A stretch of 64,000 nucleotides of DNA from an uncultured Lachnospiraceae bacterium (GTDB taxonomy: Bacteria > Bacillota > Clostridia > Lachnospirales > Lachnospiraceae): positions 8,952 through 72,951 of the forward strand of contig URSA01000014.1 in NCBI GenBank assembly GCA_900550475.1. The letters run 5' to 3'. The notes beneath the pieces are model-generated. The model worked only from the letters and a program-made list of their open reading frames with translations. It was not told the origin of the DNA and did not search any database. Positions 1 through 8,257 of this stretch are shown one piece after another; position 1 is the stretch's first letter; each line of letters opens with the position of its first letter. Position numbers and translations under genes: made by a program.

Positions 1-1
1 T

Positions 2-223
2 GACAAATGTAAACAGATAGTGGAGCTGATGCGAACCGGCGGAAAGGCAAACGCCAGACAGATGCAGAAATATACCTGCACCGTCGGCAGGAAAGAGTTT
101 GATGACCTGTATCGGCAGGGCGCGGTTTGTGATTATGGGACGGGTATCTGGTGCTTGACGAATACGGATTATTATGACAGGGAACTGGGCATTTACTTTG
201 AGGGAAAGGATTATATCTTGTGA
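2..223 (+). CDS. cas3: Cas3 helicase-nuclease, C-terminal fragment (cut by window edge)
   Basis: Only the last 73 codons are in the window and the frame stays open to the left edge, so the GTG at 20 is internal and not a start. The tail has the look of the C-terminal domain of type I Cas3: a helix with QMQKYTCTVGRKEFDDL followed by the strand-rich ending GIWCLTNTDYYDRELGI. Cas3 is the 3'-5' helicase and HD nuclease that degrades target DNA after Cascade recognition. It lies 18 nt before cas5c, the normal type I-C order. Nothing can be said here about the HD or helicase motifs, which lie outside the window. The assignment rests on the tail pattern plus position. Confidence 0.85.
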   Translation, partial: DKCKQIVELMRTGGKANARQMQKYTCTVGRKEFDDLYRQGAVCDYGTGIWCLTNTDYYDRELGIYFEGKDYIL

Positions 224-241
224 AGAGAAAGGAGAAGCAGG

Positions 242-970
242 ATGGGATATGGTTTTAAGGTGCTTGTGGAGGGCGATTATGCGTGTTTCACAAGAAATGA
301 GTTGAAAGTGGAAAGGGTAAGCTATGATGTTCCCACACCCGGAGCGCTTGAAGGCATGCTGAAAAGCGTGTATTGGAAGCCGGCGATCAGGTATGTGATC
401 GACAGAATCATAGTTTTTCAACCGATTGAATTTGCCAACATAAGGCGTAACGAGGTGAAGAACAAGGTTCTATACAGCGCCGTCAGGGGACAGATGAACG
501 GGACGGGAGCCGATCCCTGCATCTATACGGTGGAAAACAGGAGCCAGCGTGCCTCTATGGTGTTGAAAAATGTGAAATATGGGGTGGAATTTCACTTTGA
601 ACTGACCGGATTGCAAAATGACAGGGAGGAAGACCCGGAAAACAAGCATTACAATATTATCAAGAGGAGACTGGAAAATGGGCAGTATTTCCGCGTACCG
701 TGCCTTGGGTGCAGTGAATTTCCGGTAAAGCGCCTGGAACTTGTGGAGGAATTTGACGAGAATCTGATCAGTGATGCCATTCTGAACATGGGTGATGTGG
801 ATCTTGGCTTTATGGAATACCGTGTGGTGTTTGAGGACGGCGGTGTGCCAAAGAACGGAGACTGGGAGAATCCCAAGTTTTCCGACAAAGCGACCACCAT
901 GTACTATCGTCCGCATATGGTGAACGGCGTGATTGATGTGGCAAAGTACCGCGACATGCAGAAATACTGA
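242..970 (+). CDS. cas5c: Type I-C Cas5 (Cas5d), pre-crRNA endoribonuclease
   Basis: This 242-aa protein has the normal length and N-terminus of type I-C Cas5: GFKVLVEGDYACFTR at the start, then the conserved VPTPGALEGML stretch and a YWKPAIRYVIDRI segment at residues 44-56. In type I-C there is no Cas6; known Cas5d proteins cut the pre-crRNA at the 3' base of the repeat hairpin and stay bound to the 5' handle inside Cascade. Tyr44 sits where the catalytic tyrosine of Bacillus Cas5d is expected; the lysine/histidine partners cannot be placed with confidence. A GGAG ribosome binding site precedes the ATG. It is the second gene of the cas operon, 34 nt before cas8c. Confidence 0.95.
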   Translation: MGYGFKVLVEGDYACFTRNELKVERVSYDVPTPGALEGMLKSVYWKPAIRYVIDRIIVFQPIEFANIRRNEVKNKVLYSAVRGQMNGTGADPCIYTVENRSQRASMVLKNVKYGVEFHFELTGLQNDREEDPENKHYNIIKRRLENGQYFRVPCLGCSEFPVKRLELVEEFDENLISDAILNMGDVDLGFMEYRVVFEDGGVPKNGDWENPKFSDKATTMYYRPHMVNGVIDVAKYRDMQKY

Positions 971-1004
971 GATTGTAAAGGAAGACAAAGGAAGGAGGGA
1001 AACC

Positions 1005-2798
1005 ATGCTGATACAGGCGCTTTGTGAGTATTATGATATTCTGGCAAAGGCAGGAAAGGTGACGCCGGCAGGGTACAGCAAGGCAAAGATTCACTATCTG
1101 GTACATTTGACACCGGAGGGAGAGATTGACAATATTTCAAATTGGCAGGTGACGCAGGGAGAAAAGGAAAAACCGGTTCCAAGAGAGGAACAGATGCCGG
1201 AGCGTACCGAAAAACCGGGTATAGAGGCGAACATCGTAGAACACAGACCATTGTATCTGTTCGGGCTGAATGAGACAGATGGGGTACTGAGCCCGGAGGA
1301 CAAGACAGGGAAAGCGAAAAAATCCCACCGGGCATTGGTGGAGAGTAATCTGGAATTTCTGGAGGGCTTGGATTCTCCTGTGGTCAATGCCTATCGGAAG
1401 TTTCTGGAAAACTGGAATCCGGAGTCCGAGACGGAAAATCCCCATTTGCTGGGGCTGGGGAAAAGTTACAGCAAATCCAACTATATATTCTGCCTCAAGG
1501 GGAGACCGGATTTACTGCTCCACCTTGATCCCGGATTAAAATCCAAATGGGAGGAAAGGCAGAGCAACCGGGGGACAGGAGGGGGGGAAATGACTGCCCA
1601 GTGTGCCGTGACCGGTGAAATGGCTCCCATAGCCCGCATCCATGGAAAGATCAAGGGTGTTGCGGGCGGGCTTGCCACGGGGGCGGTTCTGGTCGGATTT
1701 AATAACCCGTCCGAGTGCTCCTACGGAATGGAACAGTCCTATAACAGCAATATATCCGAGGCTGCCATGAAGAAATACACGGAGGCGCTCAACTATCTTT
1801 TGAACAGCAACCGGCATAAGGTACTCATTGACGATATGACGGTGGTATTTTGGGCGATGGACTCCGGCGAAGACAGCGAATTGCTGCTTCAGGAGATGCT
1901 GTTTGGAAACGGGCAGGATACCCTGCACGCAGAGCAGACGGAGCGGTTGCTGCAAAATATGTTGGAGGGAGCGAAAAACGGCACACTCACGGAGAGGAGC
2001 TTTACAACGCTGGCGAATATAGATCCCAATGTGGATTTTTACATGGTTGGGCTAAAGCCTAATTCCTCCAGACTTGCGCTGAAGTTTATCTACCGCAGGA
2101 AATATGCGGACATTTTATACAATGTGGCAAGGTTCCAGATGGACATGCAGGTATCGGGGCAGGCGCGTGCAGTGCCGATTTATCGGATCAAGCGGGAACT
2201 GGTTCCTCCCAAAAGCAAGGACAACAAGGTAAATTCCGCCATGATGGCAAGAATGCTGGAAGCAGTGCTATGTCACGCAAAATACCCCTATGCGCTGTTT
2301 GATACCATGGTCAGAAGGATTAAAATTGATGCTTCTGACGAAAACGTGCGGTTCAACGAGGTGAGAGCAGGTATTCTGAAGGCCTGTATCAATAGAAATT
2401 ATACAAAAAAGAAGGAGGAAGAGATTACAGTGGGACTGAACACAGAGAACCAGAATCAGGCATACTTGTGCGGCAGACTTTTTGCCGTACTGGAAAAATT
2501 GCAACAGGAAGCTTTGGGAAATCTTAACCGGACGATCAAAGACGCATATTTTGCGTCGGCATCATCCACACCGGTACTGGTGTTTCCTAAATTGCTGTGT
2601 CTGGCGCAGAATCATTTGAACAAAGTGAAAAGACCGGTTTATTTCAAGAAATTAATCGGTCAGGTGGTGGATGGGATTCAGGATCAATTTCCACAAAGAC
2701 TTTCTTTGCCGGAGCAGGGAATGTTTCAGATAGGCTACTACCAACAGTATCAGGATTTCTTTAAAACAGAGAGTACAGAGGAAGGGGAGGAACAGTAA
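1005..2798 (+). CDS. cas8c: Type I-C Cas8c (Csd1), large Cascade subunit
   Basis: A 597-aa protein beginning MLIQALCEYYDILAK, the typical Csd1/Cas8c start, with FLVG-like core replaced here by GRPDLLLHLDPGLKSKW around residue 165 and IARIHGKIKGVAGG near 210. Cas8c recognises the PAM and recruits Cas3; in several I-C systems an internal start gives a small Cas11c subunit from the 3' end, which may also be so here. A longer frame opens at 933 inside cas5c, but the ATG at 1005 has a clear GGAGG site 5 nt upstream and matches the family start. It overlaps nothing and is followed 1 nt later by cas7, implying translational coupling. Confidence 0.94.
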   Translation: MLIQALCEYYDILAKAGKVTPAGYSKAKIHYLVHLTPEGEIDNISNWQVTQGEKEKPVPREEQMPERTEKPGIEANIVEHRPLYLFGLNETDGVLSPEDKTGKAKKSHRALVESNLEFLEGLDSPVVNAYRKFLENWNPESETENPHLLGLGKSYSKSNYIFCLKGRPDLLLHLDPGLKSKWEERQSNRGTGGGEMTAQCAVTGEMAPIARIHGKIKGVAGGLATGAVLVGFNNPSECSYGMEQSYNSNISEAAMKKYTEALNYLLNSNRHKVLIDDMTVVFWAMDSGEDSELLLQEMLFGNGQDTLHAEQTERLLQNMLEGAKNGTLTERSFTTLANIDPNVDFYMVGLKPNSSRLALKFIYRRKYADILYNVARFQMDMQVSGQARAVPIYRIKRELVPPKSKDNKVNSAMMARMLEAVLCHAKYPYALFDTMVRRIKIDASDENVRFNEVRAGILKACINRNYTKKKEEEITVGLNTENQNQAYLCGRLFAVLEKLQQEALGNLNRTIKDAYFASASSTPVLVFPKLLCLAQNHLNKVKRPVYFKKLIGQVVDGIQDQFPQRLSLPEQGMFQIGYYQQYQDFFKTESTEEGEEQ

Positions 2799-2799
2799 T

Positions 2800-3660
2800 A
2801 TGGCACTTGAGAACAGATATGATTTTGTAATGCTTTTTGATGTGGAAAACGGAAATCCGAACGGAGATCCGGATGCGGGAAACGCTCCCAGAATTGATGT
2901 GGAGTCCGGTCTGGGATATGTCACGGATGTATGTCTGAAACGTAAGATCCGAAATTATGTGGAACTTTGCAGGGAGGGAGAGCCGGGATACAATATTTTG
3001 GTTAAACCGGATAAATCCCTGAATGCCAAGTTTACGGAAGCTTATGATGCATTGGGACTTCCCCATAACAAAGAGAAAAATAAAAATCCGGATGACGTGA
3101 AAAAGGCAAGAGATTACATGTGCCGCAATTACTATGATGTCAGGGCATTCGGGGCTGTCATGTCCACCGGTGACGATCCCTGCGGTATTGTGAGAGGGCC
3201 GGTGCAGATCAATTTTGCCAGAAGCATTTCCCAGGTCAACAATCAGGAAGTGACCATCACGAGACAGGCGAGAACCACGGACGAACGCAAGGAAACGGGA
3301 GAGACCGAGATGGGAAGAAAGAGCGTGATTCCCTACGCTTTATACCGTGCGGAAGGCTATGTGTCAGCTGCTTTGGCAAACAAAGTCACGGGACTTTCCG
3401 AGGAAGATCTGGAGCTTTTGTGGAATGCCATCATCAACATGTTTGAAAATGATCACAGCGCTGCGCGCGGAAAGATGTGCATGAGAAAATTGTATGTTTT
3501 CAAACACAGCAATGTACTGGGAAATTGTCCTTCCCACCTTTTGTTCGACAAGATTACGGTGGAGGAAAAATCCGACCAGGCGCCGCGCGCTTTTTCGGAT
3601 TATGAAATCCATGTAGACCGCGAAATGCCCGCAGGGGTTGAACTTCTGGAAAAACTGTAA
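2800..3660 (+). CDS. cas7: Type I-C Cas7 (Csd2), Cascade backbone
   Basis: The 286-aa product starts with NRYDFVMLFDVENGNPNGDP, the hallmark N-terminus of Csd2/Cas7 from type I-C, where the GNPNGDPD loop is diagnostic. Further family segments are YDVRAFGAVMS and GPVQINFARSISQV around residues 110-145. Multiple Cas7 copies polymerise along the crRNA spacer to form the helical backbone of Cascade. The ATG lies directly behind the cas8c stop with a GGGGAGG site inside the end of cas8c. Its stop TAA shares one base with the ATG of cas4. Confidence 0.96.
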   Translation: MALENRYDFVMLFDVENGNPNGDPDAGNAPRIDVESGLGYVTDVCLKRKIRNYVELCREGEPGYNILVKPDKSLNAKFTEAYDALGLPHNKEKNKNPDDVKKARDYMCRNYYDVRAFGAVMSTGDDPCGIVRGPVQINFARSISQVNNQEVTITRQARTTDERKETGETEMGRKSVIPYALYRAEGYVSAALANKVTGLSEEDLELLWNAIINMFENDHSAARGKMCMRKLYVFKHSNVLGNCPSHLLFDKITVEEKSDQAPRAFSDYEIHVDREMPAGVELLEKL

Positions 3661-4340
3661 TGAGTGAGGAGATTTCAATCAGAGCAATCCAACATTATCT
3701 GTATTGCCCTCACCGCTGGGGACTGCTTGAAATCGATCGGGCGTGGGCGGAGAATGTGTTTGTCACAAAGGCAAATCTGCTTCACGGGCGGGTACATGAC
3801 CCGGACAGCCATTACACCACCGGCAGCAAAAAGGTGTTTACCTCCGTCCCGGTTTACCATGATGATCCGAAATATAATCTGTACGGAATTGTGGACTGTC
3901 TTGAGCTGACCGAGGATACATCCGGCGTGAGCATAGAAAACATGCCCGGAAAATATCGCATTTGTATTGTGGAGTATAAGCCAACAAAGCCGAAAGACAA
4001 GGAGTATCACGAAGAGGATCTGATGCAGGTATTTGCGCAGAAGCTGTGTGTGGATTATGTGTTTGGCGGAGACTGCGAAGCAGTGCTTTACTATGCGGAT
4101 GTGAAGAAAAGAATCCGGTTGCCTTTGCAGGAGAATTTTGCCCGGTATGAGGAAACTTTGGCTGCAATACTGGAAGACATGCGGGACAGGATGGCGACAG
4201 GAAAGATACCGAAAATCCGGGTTGGGCAAAAATGCAGCGGCTGCTCCATGGCGGACATGTGTATGCCGAAGGCGGGAGGCAGGGGAAATTTCCTTGCCTC
4301 TCTGCGGCAGGCAGAGCAATCGGAAGAGATAGGTAAGTAG
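3660..4340 (+). CDS. cas4: Cas4 PAM-selecting exonuclease of adaptation
   Basis: This 226-aa protein has the four cysteines expected of a Cas4 iron-sulfur cluster: Cys16 in YLYCPHRW and Cys192, Cys195, Cys201 in CSGCSMADMC near the C-terminus. Between them is a RecB-like nuclease core with the IVEYKPTKPK motif that carries the catalytic lysine. Cas4 trims prespacers and sets the PAM-dependent orientation of new spacers together with Cas1-Cas2. The start overlaps the cas7 stop by one base (TAATG). A short GC-rich hairpin (CCGCC/GGCGG) lies between its stop and cas1, possibly modulating translation of cas1. Confidence 0.95.
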   Translation: MSEEISIRAIQHYLYCPHRWGLLEIDRAWAENVFVTKANLLHGRVHDPDSHYTTGSKKVFTSVPVYHDDPKYNLYGIVDCLELTEDTSGVSIENMPGKYRICIVEYKPTKPKDKEYHEEDLMQVFAQKLCVDYVFGGDCEAVLYYADVKKRIRLPLQENFARYEETLAAILEDMRDRMATGKIPKIRVGQKCSGCSMADMCMPKAGGRGNFLASLRQAEQSEEIGK

Positions 4341-4369
4341 GAGCCGCCTCTGCGGCGGAATGGGTGCAG

Positions 4370-5392
4370 ATGAGAAAGCTGTTGAATACGCTTTATATTA
4401 CAAATGAGCAGGCATACCTTTCCCTCGACGGGGAAAATCTGGTGTGCAGAATAGACGGGGAGGAAAGACTGCGAATCCCATTCGACAATGTGGAGAGCGT
4501 GGTCTGTATGAACTATGTGGGCTGTTCCCCGGCGCTTATGGGAAAATGCGTGGAAAAATTAATTCCCATAAGCTTTATTTCCCCGCAGGGTAAGTTTTTG
4601 GCAAAAGTATGCGGCGAGACAAAAGGGAATGTCTTTTTGCGGGTCGCACAAATTGACTGCTTCCGGCAGAATGGACTGACGCTTGCGAAAAATACTATGG
4701 CTGCCAAATTCAGCAATACCAGGCAACTGCTTCGGCGAACCATGCACGACAATCCGTCCGTGCGCGAGGATGAGGAAGTGCAGAGCGTGGTGGAGACGCT
4801 GAATGAGGGCATAGAGAAGGTTCTGTGTGCGCAAAGTGTGGAGGAAGTGGTTGGAACAGAGGGAAACTGCGCACAGAATTATTTTTCTGTTTTTGACCGT
4901 CTGATCACGAACAAGAAGACAGGCATGTCCTTTTCCGTCCGAACGAAACGCCCTCCGTTGGATCCTGTTAATGCAATGCTCTCATTTGTATATACATTGG
5001 CGACAAATGAGTATGCGGCGGCATTGGAGACCGTGGGACTTGACAGCTACATCGGTTACTGCCATGCATTGCGAAGTGGGCGAAGCTCACTTGCCTGCGA
5101 TCTGGTGGAAGAAGCCAGATGCATTGCAGAACGTTTTGTATTGACGCTGATCAATCTGCAGGTGGTCGGAACAGGCGATTTTGACACACAAATTTCGGGG
5201 GCGGTGTGGTTAAACGAATCGGGCCGCAAGAAAGTTTTGACAAAGTGGCAGGAGAAAAAGCGAACCGACATGATGCACCCGTACCTGAAACAGAAAATTC
5301 CGTTCGGACTTTTGCCTTATGTGCAGAGTAATCTTCTTGCCAAGTTTGTGCGGGGAGATATTGCGGAATATCCGCCATTTCTTGTAAAATAG
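4370..5392 (+). CDS. cas1: Cas1 integrase, type I-C
   Basis: A 340-aa Cas1 starting MRKLLNTLYI, as in other I-C Cas1 proteins. A GTG two codons upstream is possible, but the ATG fits the family better. The metal-binding residues of the Cas1 active site can be seen: Glu in GTEGNCAQNYF, His in GLDSYIGYCHALRSG and Asp in SLACDLVEEAR. Cas1 with Cas2 integrates spacers at the leader end of the array. The ribosome binding site is weak, with a small hairpin just upstream. The gene is followed by an unusual 124-nt gap before cas2. Confidence 0.95.
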   Translation: MRKLLNTLYITNEQAYLSLDGENLVCRIDGEERLRIPFDNVESVVCMNYVGCSPALMGKCVEKLIPISFISPQGKFLAKVCGETKGNVFLRVAQIDCFRQNGLTLAKNTMAAKFSNTRQLLRRTMHDNPSVREDEEVQSVVETLNEGIEKVLCAQSVEEVVGTEGNCAQNYFSVFDRLITNKKTGMSFSVRTKRPPLDPVNAMLSFVYTLATNEYAAALETVGLDSYIGYCHALRSGRSSLACDLVEEARCIAERFVLTLINLQVVGTGDFDTQISGAVWLNESGRKKVLTKWQEKKRTDMMHPYLKQKIPFGLLPYVQSNLLAKFVRGDIAEYPPFLVK

Positions 5393-5516
5393 GACTAACA
5401 GCTATCTTCAAAGGATAATGCGTGCCGCAGACATCGAGATTATGACCCGACTGCATGGTTGAAACGGAGATTCAACAGATGCTTTCTGATGAGGGGCGGC
5501 GGAATGGAGCGTTTCT
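5393..5516 (+). other. Gap between cas1 and cas2
   Basis: In most type I-C operons cas1 and cas2 nearly touch; here 124 nt separate them. No convincing ORF is present. The segment GCATGGTTGAAACGG near 5452 resembles the ATTGAAAC end of ordinary I-C repeats, but no hairpin precedes it, so a repeat remnant is only a weak idea. The last 30 nt carry the cas2 ribosome binding site (GGAATGGAG). Confidence 0.4.
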
Positions 5517-5807
5517 ATGATGGTGATAATCAGTTACGACGTGAGCACCGTTGATGCTGCCGGCAGAACCCGATTGAGAAAGGTTGCAAAGGAGTGCCAG
5601 AATCATGCCCAGCGCGTACAGAACTCGGTTTTTGAAGCAGATCTGGACTACTCGGCATTTCTGAAAATGAAAGATCGGCTGCTGAAGCTGATCGATCAGG
5701 AACACGACAGCCTCCGCTTCTACTATTTGGGCAACAACTGGGAACGCAGGGTGGAGCACATCGGCGCAAAAAACACATATAATCCCGAGGGAGTCATTAT
5801 CCTTTGA
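5517..5807 (+). CDS. cas2: Cas2, adaptation complex subunit
   Basis: The 96-aa product has the Cas2 ferredoxin-like fold signature: MVIISYDVSTVD at the start, with the conserved Asp after the first strand, then RLRKVAKECQ and VQNSVFEADLD. The length is normal. The ATG at 5520 (second methionine) is equally possible. Cas2 is the dimeric core that holds two Cas1 dimers during spacer integration. It is the last cas gene, 154 bp before the first repeat. Confidence 0.95.
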   Translation: MMVIISYDVSTVDAAGRTRLRKVAKECQNHAQRVQNSVFEADLDYSAFLKMKDRLLKLIDQEHDSLRFYYLGNNWERRVEHIGAKNTYNPEGVIIL

Positions 5808-5961
5808 CCCATGGAGGCGAACCTCCGGTGACACAAAATATCCCGTAGGGTTCGCCCCCAAAAAGCACAATTTTATCTGAAAAAACATCATAAAACATTT
5901 TTAATTTTAGTCTGCCTCTCGCATTTAGACGCATGACCGAATACATCCACAACATGTAGCG
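5808..5961 (+). promoter_or_regulatory. CRISPR leader
   Basis: This 154-bp stretch between cas2 and the first repeat is the expected leader, where spacers are added and the array promoter lies. It contains a compact hairpin GGAGG-CGAA-CCTCC at 5813-5826, and an alternative inverted pair GGCGAACC (5816-5823) and GGTTCGCC (5849-5856). The half next to the array is A/T rich. No clear -35/-10 pair could be fixed by eye. Confidence 0.7.
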
Positions 5962-7445
5962 GTCATGCCTCGCAAGAGGCATGTGAGTAGAAACATCAAC
6001 TTATTAAGCACTGCAATGAATTATGTAGTCATGCCTCGCAAGAGGCATGTGAGTAGAAACGGATTCGGGAATGGAAATATAAGGCGCTGGGACAGTCATG
6101 CCTCGCAAGAGGCATGTGAGTAGAAACGTAAAAGTGAATTTTGACACACAAACAGTGTCAGGTCATGCCTCGCAAGAGGCATGTGAGTAGAAACTAATGC
6201 CGATGTTTATTGAATACATTCGGAATGCGTCATGCCTCGCAAGAGGCATGTGAGTAGAAACGGCATGTTTCATTGATAACAAACCCTGTGTCCTCGTCAT
6301 GCCTCGCAAGAGGCATGTGAGTAGAAACATTAAAGTGGCTTCGGGCAGAAAGTGAGGAATAGCGTCATGCCTCGCAAGAGGCATGTGAGTAGAAACCTTT
6401 TTCTGCCGGGGCATACCCGGCGCCCCGTACCGTCATGCCTCGCAAGAGGCATGTGAGTAGAAACCCGTAATAAGAGCCACCGGAACGAGTAGTATAATGT
6501 CATGCCTCGCAAGAGGCATGTGAGTAGAAACCTTACGAAAATGCGTCTCCCAGCATTTTGTCTAGTCATGCCTCGCAAGAGGCATGTGAGTAGAAACCTC
6601 CGTTAGGTTATCGGATTCTTTTCCTGTTAGGTCATGCCTCGCAAGAGGCATGTGAGTAGAAACGTCCATAAGATAATCTTTGCTCCGTGGTGCTGTGCCG
6701 TCATGCCTCGCAAGAGGCATGTGAGTAGAAACGCGTTTTTGGTAGGTGTCGAATGGATCAAAGGTGTCATGCCTCGCAAGAGGCATGTGAGTAGAAACAT
6801 CGCTATCGGGTTACATTATGCATACGGTGTAGGTCATGCCTCGCAAGAGGCATGTGAGTAGAAACAAAAGAGACCGAAAGTTCAAAAGCGTTGCTGTTGG
6901 TCATGCCTCGCAAGAGGCATGTGAGTAGAAACGCTGGAGGCATAGATCAGGGAAATAACAAACCCGTCATGCCTCGCAAGAGGCATGTGAGTAGAAACCT
7001 GATACGGATGAGGAGATGGCGCCGGGTCTGTGTCATGCCTCGCAAGAGGCATGTGAGTAGAAACAATCGCCGGGTCTAATTCCGGGACAGGTTCCGGGTC
7101 ATGCCTCGCAAGAGGAATGTGAGTAGAAACCCGATTTTCGCAAAATCGATATCATCAAACTTAGTCATGCCTCGCAAGAGGCATGTGAGTAGAAACGTCA
7201 CACTATTCATTGCACGATGAATGCTATATGGTCATGCCTCGCAAGAGGCATGTGAGTAGAAACGATAACCTGGGGTAGTGCTTCCATCAGGCCGTTGTCA
7301 TGCCTCGCAAGAGGCATGTGAGTAGAAACACATCCCACTCCGTCACCGGATCCATGGCGGATCCGTCATGCCTCGCAAGAGGCATGTGAGTAGAAACACC
7401 ATAAATAATCCCGATAAACTAGGTTACACAGTCATGCCTCGCAAG
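5962..7445 (+). CRISPR. Type I-C CRISPR array, 22 full repeats plus a truncated one, 22 spacers
   Basis: The 33-bp repeat begins GTC, then forms a 7-bp stem ATGCCTC / GAGGCAT closed by a GCAA tetraloop, and ends GTGAGTAGAAAC. Full repeats start at 5962, 6028, 6095, 6162, 6229, 6296, 6364, 6432, 6499, 6565, 6631, 6700, 6766, 6833, 6900, 6966, 7032, 7098, 7164, 7231, 7297 and 7365. Spacers are 33-36 bp. All full repeats are identical except the one at 7098, with one C-to-A change in the stem. The last repeat (7431-7445) stops after 15 bp. Length, hairpin and 3' end suit processing by Cas5d, leaving an 11-nt handle. Transcription is expected left to right from the cas2-side leader. Confidence 0.98.
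7431..7445 (+). repeat. Truncated terminal CRISPR repeat
   Basis: Matches the first 15 bases of the repeat exactly and then diverges at once into AT-rich sequence. Gradual decay of a terminal repeat normally shows scattered mismatches; a clean break is more like a recombination junction. The agr block starts directly after it. Confidence 0.85.
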
Positions 7446-7516
7446 TCTTATGCATTAATAGCACACATGGTGATAAAATGACATTAGGTTGTTACGTGAA
7501 AAGAGAGGAATTCCAG

Positions 7517-8257
7517 ATGATAAAAATTGCGATATGTGAAGATGCTTTACCTGAACTACAAATGCAAATGCAAATTATACAATCCATAATGCTTAAGTAT
7601 TCTAAAAATATAAAGATATTTTGTTTCCGAAGTGGTGAAGAATTATTAATAGAAATGGATACAACAGGCAATATGGATATTGTTTTTTTAGATGTGGAGA
7701 TGTCAGGTATCAGTGGAATCGAAACTGCCCGTATCATTAGGGAAAAAGACATCAGGGCAATACTGATTTTTGTTTCTTGTCATAATCAGTATTGCAGGGA
7801 AATGATTGAAGTACAACCGTATGCGTTCGTTGACAAACCGGTGTCAGAAGAAAAATTGGATAAGATTTTAAGCCGAGCGCTGGAAACACGTTTGAATGAT
7901 GATGGCAATTTTTGCTTTTCGTATCAGAGAAAGCAATATAATATTCCCTTGAGCCAGATTAGATTTTTTGAAAGTGATAAAAGAATTATACGGATAAGTG
8001 TCATGCAGGCAAATTTTCAGACACAGGAATATCTGTTCTATGGAAAACTGGAGGAGGTTGAAAAAAGTATACAGGAAACAAATTTGAAATTTCTGAGAAT
8101 TAGGAAATCTTTACTGGTAAATTCGCGGTTTATCAAAGAATATTCGGCGGACAAAGTGGTTTTAGATAATGGGATGCAGGTGGAAATTAGCAAAAAGTAT
8201 AAGGACAATATAAGGCAACATTATATTTCGATACTGAGGGATAAGAGATGGAGATGA
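7517..8257 (+). CDS. AgrA-like LytTR response regulator
   Basis: A 246-aa two-domain regulator. Residues 1-120 form a CheY-type receiver with acidic pocket CED at 7-9, phospho-acceptor Asp59 in VFLDVEMSG, and the KPVSEEKL segment with the conserved lysine. Residues about 140-240 form a LytTR DNA-binding domain, with IPLSQIRFFES and FLRIRKSLLVNSRFI. The longer frame opening at 7478 is rejected because AGAGGAA lies 6 nt before the ATG at 7517. It overlaps the sensor kinase gene by 10 nt. By analogy with staphylococcal and clostridial agr systems it should activate the promoter upstream of the AgrD-like gene when phosphorylated. An extended -10 (TGATAAAAT, 7471-7479) lies upstream. Confidence 0.9.
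   Translation: MIKIAICEDALPELQMQMQIIQSIMLKYSKNIKIFCFRSGEELLIEMDTTGNMDIVFLDVEMSGISGIETARIIREKDIRAILIFVSCHNQYCREMIEVQPYAFVDKPVSEEKLDKILSRALETRLNDDGNFCFSYQRKQYNIPLSQIRFFESDKRIIRISVMQANFQTQEYLFYGKLEEVEKSIQETNLKFLRIRKSLLVNSRFIKEYSADKVVLDNGMQVEISKKYKDNIRQHYISILRDKRWR

Noticed and set aside
6138..6152. 15-nt identity between the third spacer and cas1 (5178-5192), a possible self-targeting spacer
   Set aside because: Only 15 of 34 bases match, in the middle of the spacer, without a seed match. With 22 spacers and a 64-kb window this is near chance.
6163..7079. Several 60-80 aa frames on both strands inside the CRISPR array, with repeating MPRKRHVSRN or STHMPLARHD segments
   Set aside because: They are translations of the repeat with spacers in between, without ribosome sites.
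6999..7097. Spacers 16 and 17 share CGCCGGGTCT
   Set aside because: The ten shared bases lie at different spacer positions with different flanks, so overlapping protospacers are not supported.
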